Counted from the stretch's first letter, positions 1 through 8,122 are shown. The stretch: 23,498 nucleotides of DNA from JANNAT01 sp031422555 (GCA_031422555.1 JANPLZ010000147.1:1-23498); one strand, 5' to 3'. The notes: generated by a model from the sequence alone, not told the origin. Numbers and translations: made by a program.

Positions 1-1102
1 CGATCTGCTTTTGAAGCATCGGGTAAATGCGATCGTCGGATGCTGCTTTTCCTCCAGCAGAAAGGTGGTTCTGCCAGTTATCGAACGTTTCAATGGGATG
101 GTGTTTTTTCCATCTGTTTACGAAGGTTTCGAATATTCACCAAAGGTCATCTATGGCGGGGCCGTGCCAAACCAGCTTGTGCTGCCTTTGCTGGAATATC
201 TGTTTGCCACTCAGGGACGCCGGATTGCGCTGATTGGATCGGACACGCTTTATGCCCGCTAAATCAACCGGATCGTCAAAGAGTTTCTGACCGAAAGCTC
301 TGGCACTTCAGTCCTCGAAAAATACCTCCCGTTCAGTGCAACCACCGAAGACTTCATACACGCCGCCAAGCTGGTGGCCGCAAAAGGTGCAGATGCCGTT
401 TTGTCAACGCTGGTGGGCCGCAACAGCATTGCGTTCCATGAAGCCGATGCAGAACTCACCGGCCCGACCAAGCGCGCGCCCATCGCTTCGCTGACCACAA
501 CGGAAGCCAAACTTGCCCTGATGCGGCCAGAGGCGCGGCAGGGCAATTTGGCCGTTGCCCCCTATTTCGGAACGCTTGTTAACACCGTCAACGACGCTTT
601 TGTCGCCAAGTTTCGCGGCAAGTATGGGTCCGGCGGACCCGGCGTTTACAGTGAAGTCACCTATTCACTGGTGCATTTCTATGCCAATGCCCTTGAACTT
701 GCCGGATCAGAAGACACCGATGCAATCCTTGGGGCCTTGTCAGGCGCTGCCTTCAAGGCCCCGGGCGGCGATGTGCATATTGACACCGAGACCAATCCTT
801 TCTCAATTCGGCCTTTGATCGGCAAAGCCAATATGGCCGGGCAATGTGATATCGTCTGGCAGTCGCCCAACGTGATCCGCGCCGACCCCTATTTGATTGC
901 ATATGATCGCTCAGTCAGCAAATTGATGGACTTACCAGCGACCGCCCTCCCGATGCGCAAAACAGTGTGCTGCGCCGCCGGCGCCCGGTCCGAATGCTTG
1001 TCATCCACCCGGATGACGAAGATCGGAAAGTGCTGGTTGACCAGCTCAGTCGTATCGGCTGCCAGACAGAAAGCCTGTGGCCGCCACCCGCCCAACTTTT
1101 AG
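1..1102 (+). pseudogene. AmiC-like amide/urea sensor (periplasmic-binding fold), 5'-truncated, with in-frame stop
   Basis: The reading frame is already open at the window start and resembles the type I periplasmic-binding-fold proteins AmiC/FmdD, which bind short amides or urea; AmiC holds the antiterminator AmiR inactive until ligand binds. Visible family segments are VGCCFSSSRKVVLPV, YEGFEYSPKVIYGG, VPNQ, ALIGSD, PIASLTTTEA, VVAPYF-like AVAPYF, and WQSPNVIRADPY. The frame is broken by TAA at 260-262, directly after SDTLYAR. AmiC has a Glu codon at this place, so GAA to TAA is the simplest explanation. The same frame resumes at once (INRIVKEF) and runs to 1102. That end lies about 136 bases inside the next gene, so the normal C-terminus also cannot be placed. 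A sequencing error is the main alternative. Confidence 0.82.
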
Positions 1103-1534
1103 ACCCCTATGATGTCATCATCGTTCTGTTCAGCGGATCTGGGCAAACCGAACAGGTTTCTTGGATGACCGAAGGCGGCCTTACGGCAAGGATTGCAATA
1201 ATCGCCTATGAGACCCCTGAAATCCTTGAAGAAATCGAACGCAACCATGTCCATGGTGTTCTGTCCAAGCCGCTGCGGATCTTTGGCGTCTTTGCGGCAA
1301 TCACCAGGGCTTTGGGCATGGCGCGGCATGAAAACCGACGAAAGCAGCGGATCAAGTCTCTGGATGACACATTGCGCGTACGGCGGCGTATCGAGCAGGC
1401 CGTTGCCATCCTTTCGCGCGAGAAAAATATCTCTGAAGCACAAGCCTACGCCCCGAATCCGGAAGAAATCCATGAAACCGAAGACGCCGTTGAATAAGAT
1501 TGCCGACGCAATCATTTCATCAAGCGATCTGTGA
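967..1534 (+). pseudogene. AmiR-like ANTAR antiterminator, frameshifted before the ANTAR domain
   Basis: AmiR-type proteins have a receiver-like domain, a coiled coil and a C-terminal ANTAR domain that binds nascent RNA and prevents termination. From GTG 967 the first frame gives the pseudo-receiver (RMLVIHP, IGCQTESLWPPP, HGVLSKPL) and the helix RIEQAVAILSREKNISEAQAY. It then runs out of family and stops at 1497. The missing ANTAR end (IRKKSMKPKTPLNKIADAII) is in the next frame and stops at TGA 1532-1534. Removing one C from the CCCC run at 1451-1454 gives AYARIRKKSM, which aligns without gaps to the family pattern AYxxLRxxAM. The gene follows the AmiC-like gene, as in ami operons, and its restored end overlaps the convergent gene by 23 bases. 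A sequencing error or, less likely, programmed frameshifting could explain it. Confidence 0.82.
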
Positions 1535-3068
1535 CACTTGGCGGTTCAACGATCCCTTGGTTGCCGAAGTTTCTGGCAGGCTTTATGAAGGCAACCGGCT
1601 GACTGTGCGCCATAGAACTTAACGCGGCCCCCGCCAGCAGCCCGTTCGTTTCTTCCGCAAGATCACAGAACGCCTGCAAAACTGTCGGCTTTATTGGGAA
1701 GTTTGCATAGAAAAAGCCGGACTCCTTGATGGTGGCATTGCGCGTTTTGGCGATACGCGCAGCCACCGTTCCTTCGCAATAGCGCCCCTGACAGGGGCCC
1801 ATACCGCTGCGGCATTCCAGCTTTACAGCGTTTGCTGACGAGATGAACGGGTTCTGCGCAAGAACCACTTCAAGCCGCCCGCTTGTGACCAGTTCGCACC
1901 GGCAGATGATGACTTCCTTCGGGCAAGACAGGTCTGCCAGGGCTTCACGCTTTGGTTCGAACATGGCTTGCATCACGCGCGAAAAGCGGTGCGCGCGCGC
2001 CAGAATGCGGTCTAGCTGCCTGCGCTGCGCCGGGGCAAAAACGGCACCCAATGATGCGGCGATGCTAAGTCCTGCCATCTGCCCTTCGGCCCAGGACCGT
2101 TCGGCACCGGCAACGCCTGTTGGCTCTCCGGCGACAAAAACCCCTTCGGCAGAGGTTTCAAACGCAGCATCATGTGCGACAATCCAGCCGCTCAAGGCCG
2201 GCTCCCAACGCATCTTGCACCCTGCCTGACGGGCCAGTTCGGTAGACGGGTTGAAGCCGTATCCAATCACCAGAAGATCGGCCTGAACGCCGCGCACCGC
2301 CCCCGTGCGCGCCCAATCGTCATCGACCTTTGCAAGCCGCACCCCGGTGACGGCGGCGTCACCTTCCACGCCGTCGATGATGGTTTTATGCGACAGCGGA
2401 ACCCCGCGCGCAACGATCTTGCCCAAGGCCCGGGCAGCATCTGCAAACAGCGCAACATGGCCCGGAATGGCGGGCACGGCCGCGATCATCTCAGTCATTT
2501 TCGGCAGGCCACGGGCAAGCGCGATTTCCGCAATCTCGGCTCCGGCGTCCAGCAGTTGTTCGGCCAAGATCAGCAGAATGGGGTGCGATCCGGCCAGAAC
2601 AAGGCGCTGCCCCATCAGCAGCTTCTGGCTTTTCAGCAGGGATTGCACTGCGCCCGCCGTCATCACCCCCGGTAGGGTCCAGCCCGGAAAGGCCACTGGC
2701 ATGTCATGCGCCCCGGTGGCAATCAGCAGACGGCGCGCGGGCACAAGGCGCCCCCCTTCTGGTGTGTGGATGGCCAGTTGCAAGCCCATCCCGTTGGTCC
2801 GGTCGCGCAACACGCCGAACGCCGTGCTGCGAAAGGCCGTCTGGATACCGGGGTGATCTTCGAACCGCTCGATCAGGTCTTTGGCCCAGGTATAGGGTTT
2901 GTAGCGGCCATGTCGCTGACCCCATTCCGCGGGTGGGCGGCGAAATATCTGCCCGCCTGCCCGCGCCTGTTCATCCACGACCAGCACCGAAAACCCGGCA
3001 TCCGCCACGGCAACTGCGGCGGCCATGCCGGCGGGGCCGGCGCCCACAATTGCAACATCGGTCATCAT
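1512..3068 (-). CDS. FAD/NAD(P)-dependent oxidoreductase with BFD-like [2Fe-2S] domain, large subunit of opine/D-hydroxyproline-type dehydrogenase
   Basis: This 518-residue protein resembles the large subunit of three-part dehydrogenases such as opine oxidase OoxA, HcnB and the heteromeric D-hydroxyproline dehydrogenase. Residues 3-35 form an FAD-binding Rossmann motif (DVAIVGAGPAGMAAA). A second nucleotide-binding segment lies near 155-175 (LVLAGSHPILL), and the flavin-family motif GVFVAGEPTGVAGA near 310-322. The C-terminal part has the cysteines of a BFD-like [2Fe-2S] domain (ICRCE at about 388-392, CRSGMGPCQGRYC at about 419-431). A start at 3092 is also open, but ATG 3068 gives an ATGA overlap with the stop of the small [2Fe-2S] gene and begins at the Rossmann fold, so it is preferred. 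It is the last gene of the operon. The electron acceptor and substrate are not visible in the sequence. Confidence 0.88.
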   Translation of the reverse strand: MMTDVAIVGAGPAGMAAAVAVADAGFSVLVVDEQARAGGQIFRRPPAEWGQRHGRYKPYTWAKDLIERFEDHPGIQTAFRSTAFGVLRDRTNGMGLQLAIHTPEGGRLVPARRLLIATGAHDMPVAFPGWTLPGVMTAGAVQSLLKSQKLLMGQRLVLAGSHPILLILAEQLLDAGAEIAEIALARGLPKMTEMIAAVPAIPGHVALFADAARALGKIVARGVPLSHKTIIDGVEGDAAVTGVRLAKVDDDWARTGAVRGVQADLLVIGYGFNPSTELARQAGCKMRWEPALSGWIVAHDAAFETSAEGVFVAGEPTGVAGAERSWAEGQMAGLSIAASLGAVFAPAQRRQLDRILARAHRFSRVMQAMFEPKREALADLSCPKEVIICRCELVTSGRLEVVLAQNPFISSANAVKLECRSGMGPCQGRYCEGTVAARIAKTRNATIKESGFFYANFPIKPTVLQAFCDLAEETNGLLAGAALSSMAHSQPVAFIKPARNFGNQGIVEPPSVTDRLMK

Positions 3069-3349
3069 GTGGCCTCGTGCCGGATAACGCAAAGGTCCGC
3101 CCGCACATCGGTCAGGCAGGCCCGCACCAGCCGTTGCCCGTCCACCGTGACGGCACAGTCAAAACAAGTGCCCATGTTGCAAAACGGCAGGCGCGGTGCG
3201 CCGTCGCGCGTCACGCCAAACGCAGGCACCCTTGCGGCCAGCAGGGCGGTGGCCAGCGTCTCGCCCAGAAAGGCGGTCACCGTCTGGCCCTGAAACGTAA
3301 AAGTGACAGGCTTGCCCCGATGGGTCGCTATGCGTGTTGCTTTGATCAT
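3065..3349 (-). CDS. Small (2Fe-2S)-binding subunit of the dehydrogenase
   Basis: This 94-residue protein has the ferredoxin-like cysteine pattern C57-x4-C62-x2-C65-x12-C78 (FCNMGTCFDC ... ACL), as in HcnA and the small gamma subunit of heteromeric opine or D-hydroxyproline dehydrogenases. It would carry electrons between the two FAD subunits encoded on either side. The gene starts 3 bases after the stop of the DAO-like gene and its stop overlaps the start of the large subunit by 4 bases. That tight packing supports translation coupling and a 1:1:1 complex. It has no signal peptide or membrane segment, so it is probably cytoplasmic or peripheral on the inner membrane face. Confidence 0.9.
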   Translation of the reverse strand: MIKATRIATHRGKPVTFTFQGQTVTAFLGETLATALLAARVPAFGVTRDGAPRLPFCNMGTCFDCAVTVDGQRLVRACLTDVRADLCVIRHEAT

Positions 3350-3352
3350 CGC

Positions 3353-4537
3353 TTACCCCCTGCCATATCTGGCGGCGTCAAATTTCGTCAGATCCATGCT
3401 GGCGCCGCGTCCCGCGACCAAATCCGCCAGCACCTGCGCAAAGCACGGCCCTAGCGTGAAGGCCGACCCCCCGGTGGCCACAAAGGTCCCGGGTTGCCCC
3501 GGCACCGGGCCAACCAGCGGCAGTTGATCCGGCGTGATGGTCGTGGTGCCCACCCAACTGCGGATGACCGGCACGCCCGCCAGTTCCGGCAGCACGCGGA
3601 TCGCCATCGCGGCATTCCCAGCGAGTGATGCGCGCAGAAGTTCGGGTTTGGTATCGAAATCCGGCTGCCCATCGGGCAACAGCGGCAGCCGCGCGGGCCA
3701 GCCGCCGCCGATCAGGATATTGCCGTCCAGCGCCTGTTTCAGCGACAATCTGCCCGCCGCATGTTGCACCAGATGCGGGATCAACTTGGGGATGCGCATG
3801 GTGACCGTCATTGTCAGTGCCAGCGGAATGGTGGGCAGATGCGCGCCCATCATCTGGCCCAGCCGTGTGGTCCAGACGCCGGCCGCAATCACCACCGCAT
3901 CGGCTGTGATGGTATCTGCCGCCCCGCCGTGACGGTCTTGCAGCGCCACCTGCCAGCGCCCGCCTTGCCGTAATAGCCCCACCACCTCGTGGCGGGTGCG
4001 AATCTCGGCCCCCAGCCGCAGCGCCGCGCGGGCCAACGCAGGGGCGGCGGTGCGGGCATCGGCCTTGCCCTCCAGCGGGCAATATGCAGCCGCAATCACC
4101 CGGTCTGACAGATAAGGCGCGATCGCGTCGATCCCGGCGCGGTCGATCACCCGGTTGTCAAGGCCCCAAGACCGTTCTATTTCTGTCTTTTGCTCCAGCA
4201 GCGCGACCTGCACGGCGTCTTCGGCGATCATCAGACCGCCGGTTTGTTTGACCTCAATCGCTTCGCCGCACAGCCCGGGCAGCGCCGCCCAAAGCCGTGC
4301 CGCTTCCAGATGCAGGGGCATCGCTTCGGCCGCCGTGCGCGCGGCCTCGATGCCGCGGTCAATCATGCGGTATTCCAGTTGAAAGTGCAGGCTGCCCGCA
4401 TTGCTGCCTGACGCATGCTGGTTAATCTGGTCACGCTCAACCAGCAGCACCTGCCCGCCATCCCGCGCGATCATCCAGGCGGTGGCACAGCCCAAAAGCC
4501 CCCCGCCAAGCACAATCGCGTCGAAATGGGTGCCCAT
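3353..4537 (-). CDS. DAO-family FAD-dependent oxidoreductase, catalytic subunit of the dehydrogenase
   Basis: This 394-residue protein begins with a D-amino-acid-oxidase-type FAD site (residues 6-16, DAIVLGGGLLG), followed by ERDQINQHASGSNAGSLH, the segment typical of OoxB, HcnC and glycine/sarcosine oxidase-like enzymes. The C-terminal end has TGGSAFTLGPCFAQVLADL, the usual second flavin-contact region. Family knowledge says it should oxidise a C-N bond of a secondary amine or D-amino acid to an imine. ATG 4537 is chosen because it gives a TGATG overlap with the upstream DapA-like gene; GTG 4540 is one codon earlier and cannot be excluded. It sits just upstream of the [2Fe-2S] subunit, as expected for a three-part complex. 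Confidence 0.88.
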   Translation of the reverse strand: MGTHFDAIVLGGGLLGCATAWMIARDGGQVLLVERDQINQHASGSNAGSLHFQLEYRMIDRGIEAARTAAEAMPLHLEAARLWAALPGLCGEAIEVKQTGGLMIAEDAVQVALLEQKTEIERSWGLDNRVIDRAGIDAIAPYLSDRVIAAAYCPLEGKADARTAAPALARAALRLGAEIRTRHEVVGLLRQGGRWQVALQDRHGGAADTITADAVVIAAGVWTTRLGQMMGAHLPTIPLALTMTVTMRIPKLIPHLVQHAAGRLSLKQALDGNILIGGGWPARLPLLPDGQPDFDTKPELLRASLAGNAAMAIRVLPELAGVPVIRSWVGTTTITPDQLPLVGPVPGQPGTFVATGGSAFTLGPCFAQVLADLVAGRGASMDLTKFDAARYGRG

Positions 4538-5466
4538 CACAGTGGCCGGGTTTCAATGCCCAAAGAGTGCAGCGTATCGGCGATGCGTTGCACTTCTGGC
4601 TCTGACAATTCCATCAACGGGTCGCGCACAAACCCTGCAGGCACACCGCGCAGGCGCAGCGCGGTTTTCATAATGGCCTGCTGATTGCCGAACTGAACGC
4701 CGTAATCATTCCTGAACCACGCCTGCATGATCACCCGATCCCGCATGCCAAGGCGGATCGCCCTGTCGCGGTCACCCGCGGCAATCGCGCGCCAAAAGTC
4801 GGGGTGATCAGCGCCCAACACGCCGCCCGATCCCATAAGCCCGTCGCCATGGCCCAAAAGCGCCAGATCGACGCCCAGTTCACTGGTCGGCAGACCGAAA
4901 TAGCGCACCCGACTTTCCACCCGGTACATCGCCTCCAGAAAGCCTGCAAAATCGCCTGTCGAATTTTTGATGGCCACCACGTTTTCGATGTCGGCCAATT
5001 CGTCCAGAAGATCGGGGTCCATGTCCACAACACAGCCCCTTGGCCAGTTATACACCGTCATCGGAATATCGGTAGCGTCCGAGACCGCGCGATAGAATTG
5101 CACGATCTCGGCCCGGTTTGGCACCACATAGGGCGGCGGCGTCAGCAAGATACCATCCAGCCCCGCCTTTTCCGCCGCCCTTGCGTGGATGATCGCCTCG
5201 GTTGCCGTAAAGGCATTGCAGGCGCCGATGACCGTCAGCCCGGCCTTGCGATACTGCGCGCCTGCGTCGAACAACTGTGCCCGTTCCGCGGTATTCAGGC
5301 TGAACCATTCGCCGCTGGTGCCGGCCAAGATGACCCCGTGCAGCCGCTCGGTCACCAGCCAGTCCATCTGGGCGGCGAACGAGTCCAGATCAAGCTGGCC
5401 TTTGCGGGTGAACGGGGTCGTGATGGCGGGGATATACCCTTTCCACGTCACACTTGTCCGGTCCAT
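4537..5466 (-). CDS. Dihydrodipicolinate synthase (DapA) family lyase/deaminase
   Basis: This 309-residue protein has the complete class I aldolase-type TIM barrel of the DHDPS/N-acetylneuraminate lyase family. The pyruvate/keto-acid site TSGE is at 50-53, the catalytic Tyr is in VYNWPRG (Tyr139), and the Schiff-base Lys is in VAIKNSTG (Lys167). The family includes aldolases, dehydratases and the pyrroline-4-hydroxy-2-carboxylate deaminase of L-hydroxyproline breakdown. The neighbouring three-part dehydrogenase makes a deaminase role attractive, but no residue seen here proves it. ATG 5466 is chosen because GGAAG lies about 7 bases upstream and the barrel begins soon after; an open frame to 5562 lacks such support. 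True lysine-biosynthetic DapA is unlikely in this context. Confidence 0.85.
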   Translation of the reverse strand: MDRTSVTWKGYIPAITTPFTRKGQLDLDSFAAQMDWLVTERLHGVILAGTSGEWFSLNTAERAQLFDAGAQYRKAGLTVIGACNAFTATEAIIHARAAEKAGLDGILLTPPPYVVPNRAEIVQFYRAVSDATDIPMTVYNWPRGCVVDMDPDLLDELADIENVVAIKNSTGDFAGFLEAMYRVESRVRYFGLPTSELGVDLALLGHGDGLMGSGGVLGADHPDFWRAIAAGDRDRAIRLGMRDRVIMQAWFRNDYGVQFGNQQAIMKTALRLRGVPAGFVRDPLMELSEPEVQRIADTLHSLGIETRPL

Positions 5467-5515
5467 GGCGACTTCCTTTCTATTGCAGACAAAGTGGTAG
5501 CGGCTTGCCGAAATG

Positions 5516-6952
5516 TCAGCGGCGTATGGGCGTCTTGACCGCAGATCCGTCCGCCGCCTCAAACGTCCGGCCCCAGCCGGTGATCACGGACACGACCATG
5601 ATCGCCGTGAGGACCAGCGGGTAAAGCGTCACGGGGAACAGATCGAAAGTCGACAGGGCAGGCGTGCCTTCATAACCCGAAGTCAACAGCGCCCCGATGA
5701 AAAGATAGGCGCTGAGAACCGGCACAACCGAGGCAAGACCCAAGGCAAAACAGTCCAACACATTGGCCCGGCGGTAAGGATGCAGGCCGACCCGCGCGCC
5801 CAATTCATCGGCCACCGGGCCGAATGTCAGCATCGCGGCCGAGTTCACACCGCCAAACAGCAGCGTCGTCGCGGTAACGCCCAGCCCGATGGCGGTTTCC
5901 ACACCGCGCGGCGTCGCGGCCAGCCGCCCCGAGGTGATCTTGTCCACCATCAGCTCCATCACCCCGGCGCCGCGCAGCACACCCATGATGCCGAACACCG
6001 AAATAACCAGCGCAACCGTGCCAAGCATCGAGTTTACGCCGTCATAAAGGAACCCTATCGGCGTGCCTTCGTTCACACCCATGATCATCGACGGGGTCAA
6101 CAGCCCGGTGGCAAGCCCGGTCAGCGACCCAAGCACAAGCCCCACAGTCACCGCCATACAGATGTCGCGCGACACCACCGACACGATCAGCATGATCGCA
6201 ACCGGGATCAGCATCAAAAGCGGCAGCGGTGATGCAGCGGCATTGAACTGGCTGACCACAGCGGTGTCGGCGGTCATGGATTGCCCGATCACCAGAAACA
6301 GCAGCGCCGAGATTGCGGCCGCCGTCAGCGCATAGCGGGCCCGATGCCGCACCACACCGCCAATATCGGCCACGGCATTCTTTGTGCGGAACCGTTGACT
6401 AGAGGACGAGATGATCGTGGTATCCGAAATGGGGGCAAGATTGTCACCCAGAATGGCCGCTGAAAGGATCGCCCCGGCCAACAGCGCCGGAGGGGCGCCG
6501 ATGGTCAGGCCCGCCGCATAAAAGATCGGAAAGGCGGTAAACATCGTGCCGATCGACGATCCGGTAGCCATGGCCACGACGCCGACCGCGATGAACACAA
6601 AGAACGTGTAATACCCGGCACTCAGCCCGATATCCTGCGCCAGCCAGACAAAGCCATCCGCCACGCCTGTTGTCTTGATCATGGCGGAAATCATGCCGAC
6701 CAGAAACAGGATGATGACAATGGCGACCGAGGTTTCGCTGCCGATGCCCTTCAGCACCTGTTCCCAGAACTTGCCATAGTTCCGGGCGAACAGCGCACCG
6801 ATCAGCAGGGATACAAATCCACCCATCGCAAGGGCCGTCATGTCGAAGGCCTTGAAAACGATGAAATACAGGACACACATCAACATAAAAATCGCAGGTG
6901 GCACAAAGGCCATCGCCAGTCCGCCGCGAAAGCGCAGGATCGGTTCGCTCAT
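5516..6952 (-). CDS. NhaC-family Na+/H+ antiporter-like transporter
   Basis: This 478-residue integral membrane protein has about eleven hydrophobic segments and the NhaC/ArsB-superfamily signature GDNLAPISDTT at residues 169-179. A second pseudo-repeat-like segment, FGGVNSAAMLTFGPVADELG, is near 370-390. NhaC-family proteins exchange Na+ and H+, and some operon-associated members move organic acids or amino acids. Inside this catabolic operon it may import the operon's substrate rather than control pH; that is inference. The start is supported by GGGAGAA about 7 bases upstream. A 90-base gap separates it from the upstream VOC gene and 49 bases separate it from the DapA-like gene. No defect is visible. 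Confidence 0.88.
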   Translation of the reverse strand: MSEPILRFRGGLAMAFVPPAIFMLMCVLYFIVFKAFDMTALAMGGFVSLLIGALFARNYGKFWEQVLKGIGSETSVAIVIILFLVGMISAMIKTTGVADGFVWLAQDIGLSAGYYTFFVFIAVGVVAMATGSSIGTMFTAFPIFYAAGLTIGAPPALLAGAILSAAILGDNLAPISDTTIISSSSQRFRTKNAVADIGGVVRHRARYALTAAAISALLFLVIGQSMTADTAVVSQFNAAASPLPLLMLIPVAIMLIVSVVSRDICMAVTVGLVLGSLTGLATGLLTPSMIMGVNEGTPIGFLYDGVNSMLGTVALVISVFGIMGVLRGAGVMELMVDKITSGRLAATPRGVETAIGLGVTATTLLFGGVNSAAMLTFGPVADELGARVGLHPYRRANVLDCFALGLASVVPVLSAYLFIGALLTSGYEGTPALSTFDLFPVTLYPLVLTAIMVVSVITGWGRTFEAADGSAVKTPIRR

Positions 6953-7042
6953 GTCATTTCTCCCTTTTTGTCGTGATTTTTATCTAAGTGAAGCCAACCC
7001 TGTGATCGGAAGATGCACGCGGCAGGCCCTTGATAGAAAGTG

Positions 7043-7537
7043 TCAGCTTCGGCGGTGGTCTTGGCTTTGAACCGAACGCAACACGATGTCGCTGGCCGGA
7101 TCGGTGATTTGTTGCAGTTCAACAAAGTTGCCGTCGGGATCGCGGCAGAAACACAGCCGCATCGGCCCGACATCCAGCGGTAGCGCGTTGAACACCACCC
7201 CCGCCGCAAGCAGCCGGGCGTGATCGGCGATCACATCGTCACTGTCGACGCACAGATGTGCAAAACCGTGCTGCGACAGGCTGCGGTCATCGCTGCGGGT
7301 CGAAGCGGGGGTTTGGTATTCAAACAGTTCCAGAAAGGCATTGCCCGCCCGCAGCAGGATGGCCCGGGCGGCAGAGTTGGGGATGCCGATGATCTGCCCC
7401 GCAAAGGCCGACATCTCGCTGCCCGCCTCCCAGCCAAAGCCTGACACCTGCTGAAATCCCAGCAGATCGCAATAGAAAGGCAACAGCCGGTCAAGATTGC
7501 TGGTGGTGATGCTGGGGTGATGAATGCCGCGGATCAT
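7043..7537 (-). CDS. VOC (glyoxalase/bleomycin resistance/dioxygenase) family protein
   Basis: This 164-residue protein has the two beta-alpha-beta-beta-beta modules of the vicinal oxygen chelate fold. The likely metal ligands are all present: His6 or His7 (GIHHPSI), a Glu in FLELFEY (Glu70 or Glu73), His94 (GFAHLCV) and Glu140 (DPDGNFVELQQ). The pattern RDPDGNFVEL is typical of lactoylglutathione lyase-like and methylmalonyl-CoA epimerase-like members. The reaction cannot be told from the fold; isomerase, lyase or dioxygenase are all possible. It lies 11 bases after the ridA-like gene, so the two are almost certainly co-transcribed, and it may process an intermediate of the operon's pathway. 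Confidence 0.85.
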   Translation of the reverse strand: MIRGIHHPSITTSNLDRLLPFYCDLLGFQQVSGFGWEAGSEMSAFAGQIIGIPNSAARAILLRAGNAFLELFEYQTPASTRSDDRSLSQHGFAHLCVDSDDVIADHARLLAAGVVFNALPLDVGPMRLCFCRDPDGNFVELQQITDPASDIVLRSVQSQDHRRS

Positions 7538-7548
7538 GGCTTTCCCCT

Positions 7549-7944
7549 TCAGGCGCAGGCGGTGGCTTCGACCTCGACCAGCAGGTCGGGCGAAAACAAT
7601 CGCGTCACACCGGCCAATGTGCTGGCCGGACGATGCCCCAAGGCGGCGAAAGGCCCGATCAGCGCGCCCCAGTTTGCCAGCGTGGCATCCATATCGGTGG
7701 TCAGCACCCTGATGCCGGTAACATTGGCATAGGTCATCCCGGCCGCCGCCAGAACTGCGCCAAGGTTGGCCATGGCAAGGGCCAGTTGGCCAGCCATGTC
7801 ACCCTTGTGCAGCGGTGCGCCATTGGCATCGGTGGCGCATTGGCCCGACAGGGTCAGGATGCGGGTGACGCCGCTGACCTCACGGGCATGGGCAAATCCA
7901 AATCCATCCTGCCACGTCCACGGATTGATTTCGTGGGTATCCAT
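7549..7944 (-). CDS. RidA family (YjgF/UK114) reactive enamine/imine deaminase-like protein
   Basis: This 131-residue protein matches the RidA/YjgF fold in length and in motifs: ILTLSGQCATDANG, the central helix MAGQLALAMANLGAVLAAAGM, and the C-terminal site RLFSPDLLVEVEATA. Arg115 matches the Arg that binds the substrate carboxylate in E. coli RidA, and an acidic residue follows nearby. RidA proteins hydrolyse 2-aminoacrylate and other imines, which fits an operon that carries an amine dehydrogenase. ATG 7944 is chosen because GGAGGA lies 6 bases upstream; the frame is open to 7992 and a second ATG lies 12 bases upstream. It is the first gene of the operon and is divergent from the LysR-type gene. 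Confidence 0.87.
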   Translation of the reverse strand: MDTHEINPWTWQDGFGFAHAREVSGVTRILTLSGQCATDANGAPLHKGDMAGQLALAMANLGAVLAAAGMTYANVTGIRVLTTDMDATLANWGALIGPFAALGHRPASTLAGVTRLFSPDLLVEVEATACA

Positions 7945-7982
7945 CTGTTCCTCCATGGGGGTCGGTTCCTGATTTCTTTTGG

Positions 7983-8026
7983 GTGACCACACGGCTTGCT
8001 GTCTTCGGCGGCGACAGGGTGGTCAC
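7983..8026 (-). repeat. Inverted repeat in the presumed 5' leader of the ridA operon
   Basis: GTGACCAC at 7983-7990 is the exact reverse complement of GTGGTCAC at 8019-8026. Inside it CTGTC (7999-8003) pairs with GACAG (8013-8017). It lies 39 bases upstream of the ridA-like start. It could be a two-part operator or an RNA hairpin in the leader. Confidence 0.5.
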
Positions 8027-8105
8027 ACCTGATTGCCAACAGCACGGTTGGCCTTAGTTCATGCTTAAGCACCGGTGCAATCAATGCCGCGGTATTCGTA
8101 AAACT

Positions 8106-8122
8106 GTTGCGTTAACCGCAAC
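8106..8122. promoter_or_regulatory. Candidate LysR-type regulator binding site
   Basis: The sequence GTTGCGTTAACCGCAAC has 6-bp perfect arms (GTTGCG/CGCAAC) around a 5-base centre and contains T-N11-A (T8108, A8120), the core pattern of LysR-type sites. It is between the LysR-type gene and the operon it probably controls. Confidence 0.5.

Noticed and set aside
4804..5538. 244-codon open frame on the + strand
   Set aside because: Antisense to the DapA-family gene with its catalytic Tyr and Lys; no ribosome site or domain in the antisense frame.
5513..6232. 239-codon open frame on the + strand, rich in His, Arg and Gln
   Set aside because: Antisense to the NhaC-type transporter; the odd composition is the complement of hydrophobic membrane codons.
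8069..8078. GCACCGGTGC palindrome in the LysR/RidA control region
   Set aside because: A perfect 10-bp palindrome is not rare in GC-rich DNA and does not by itself match a known regulator pattern; kept only as a note in the control region.
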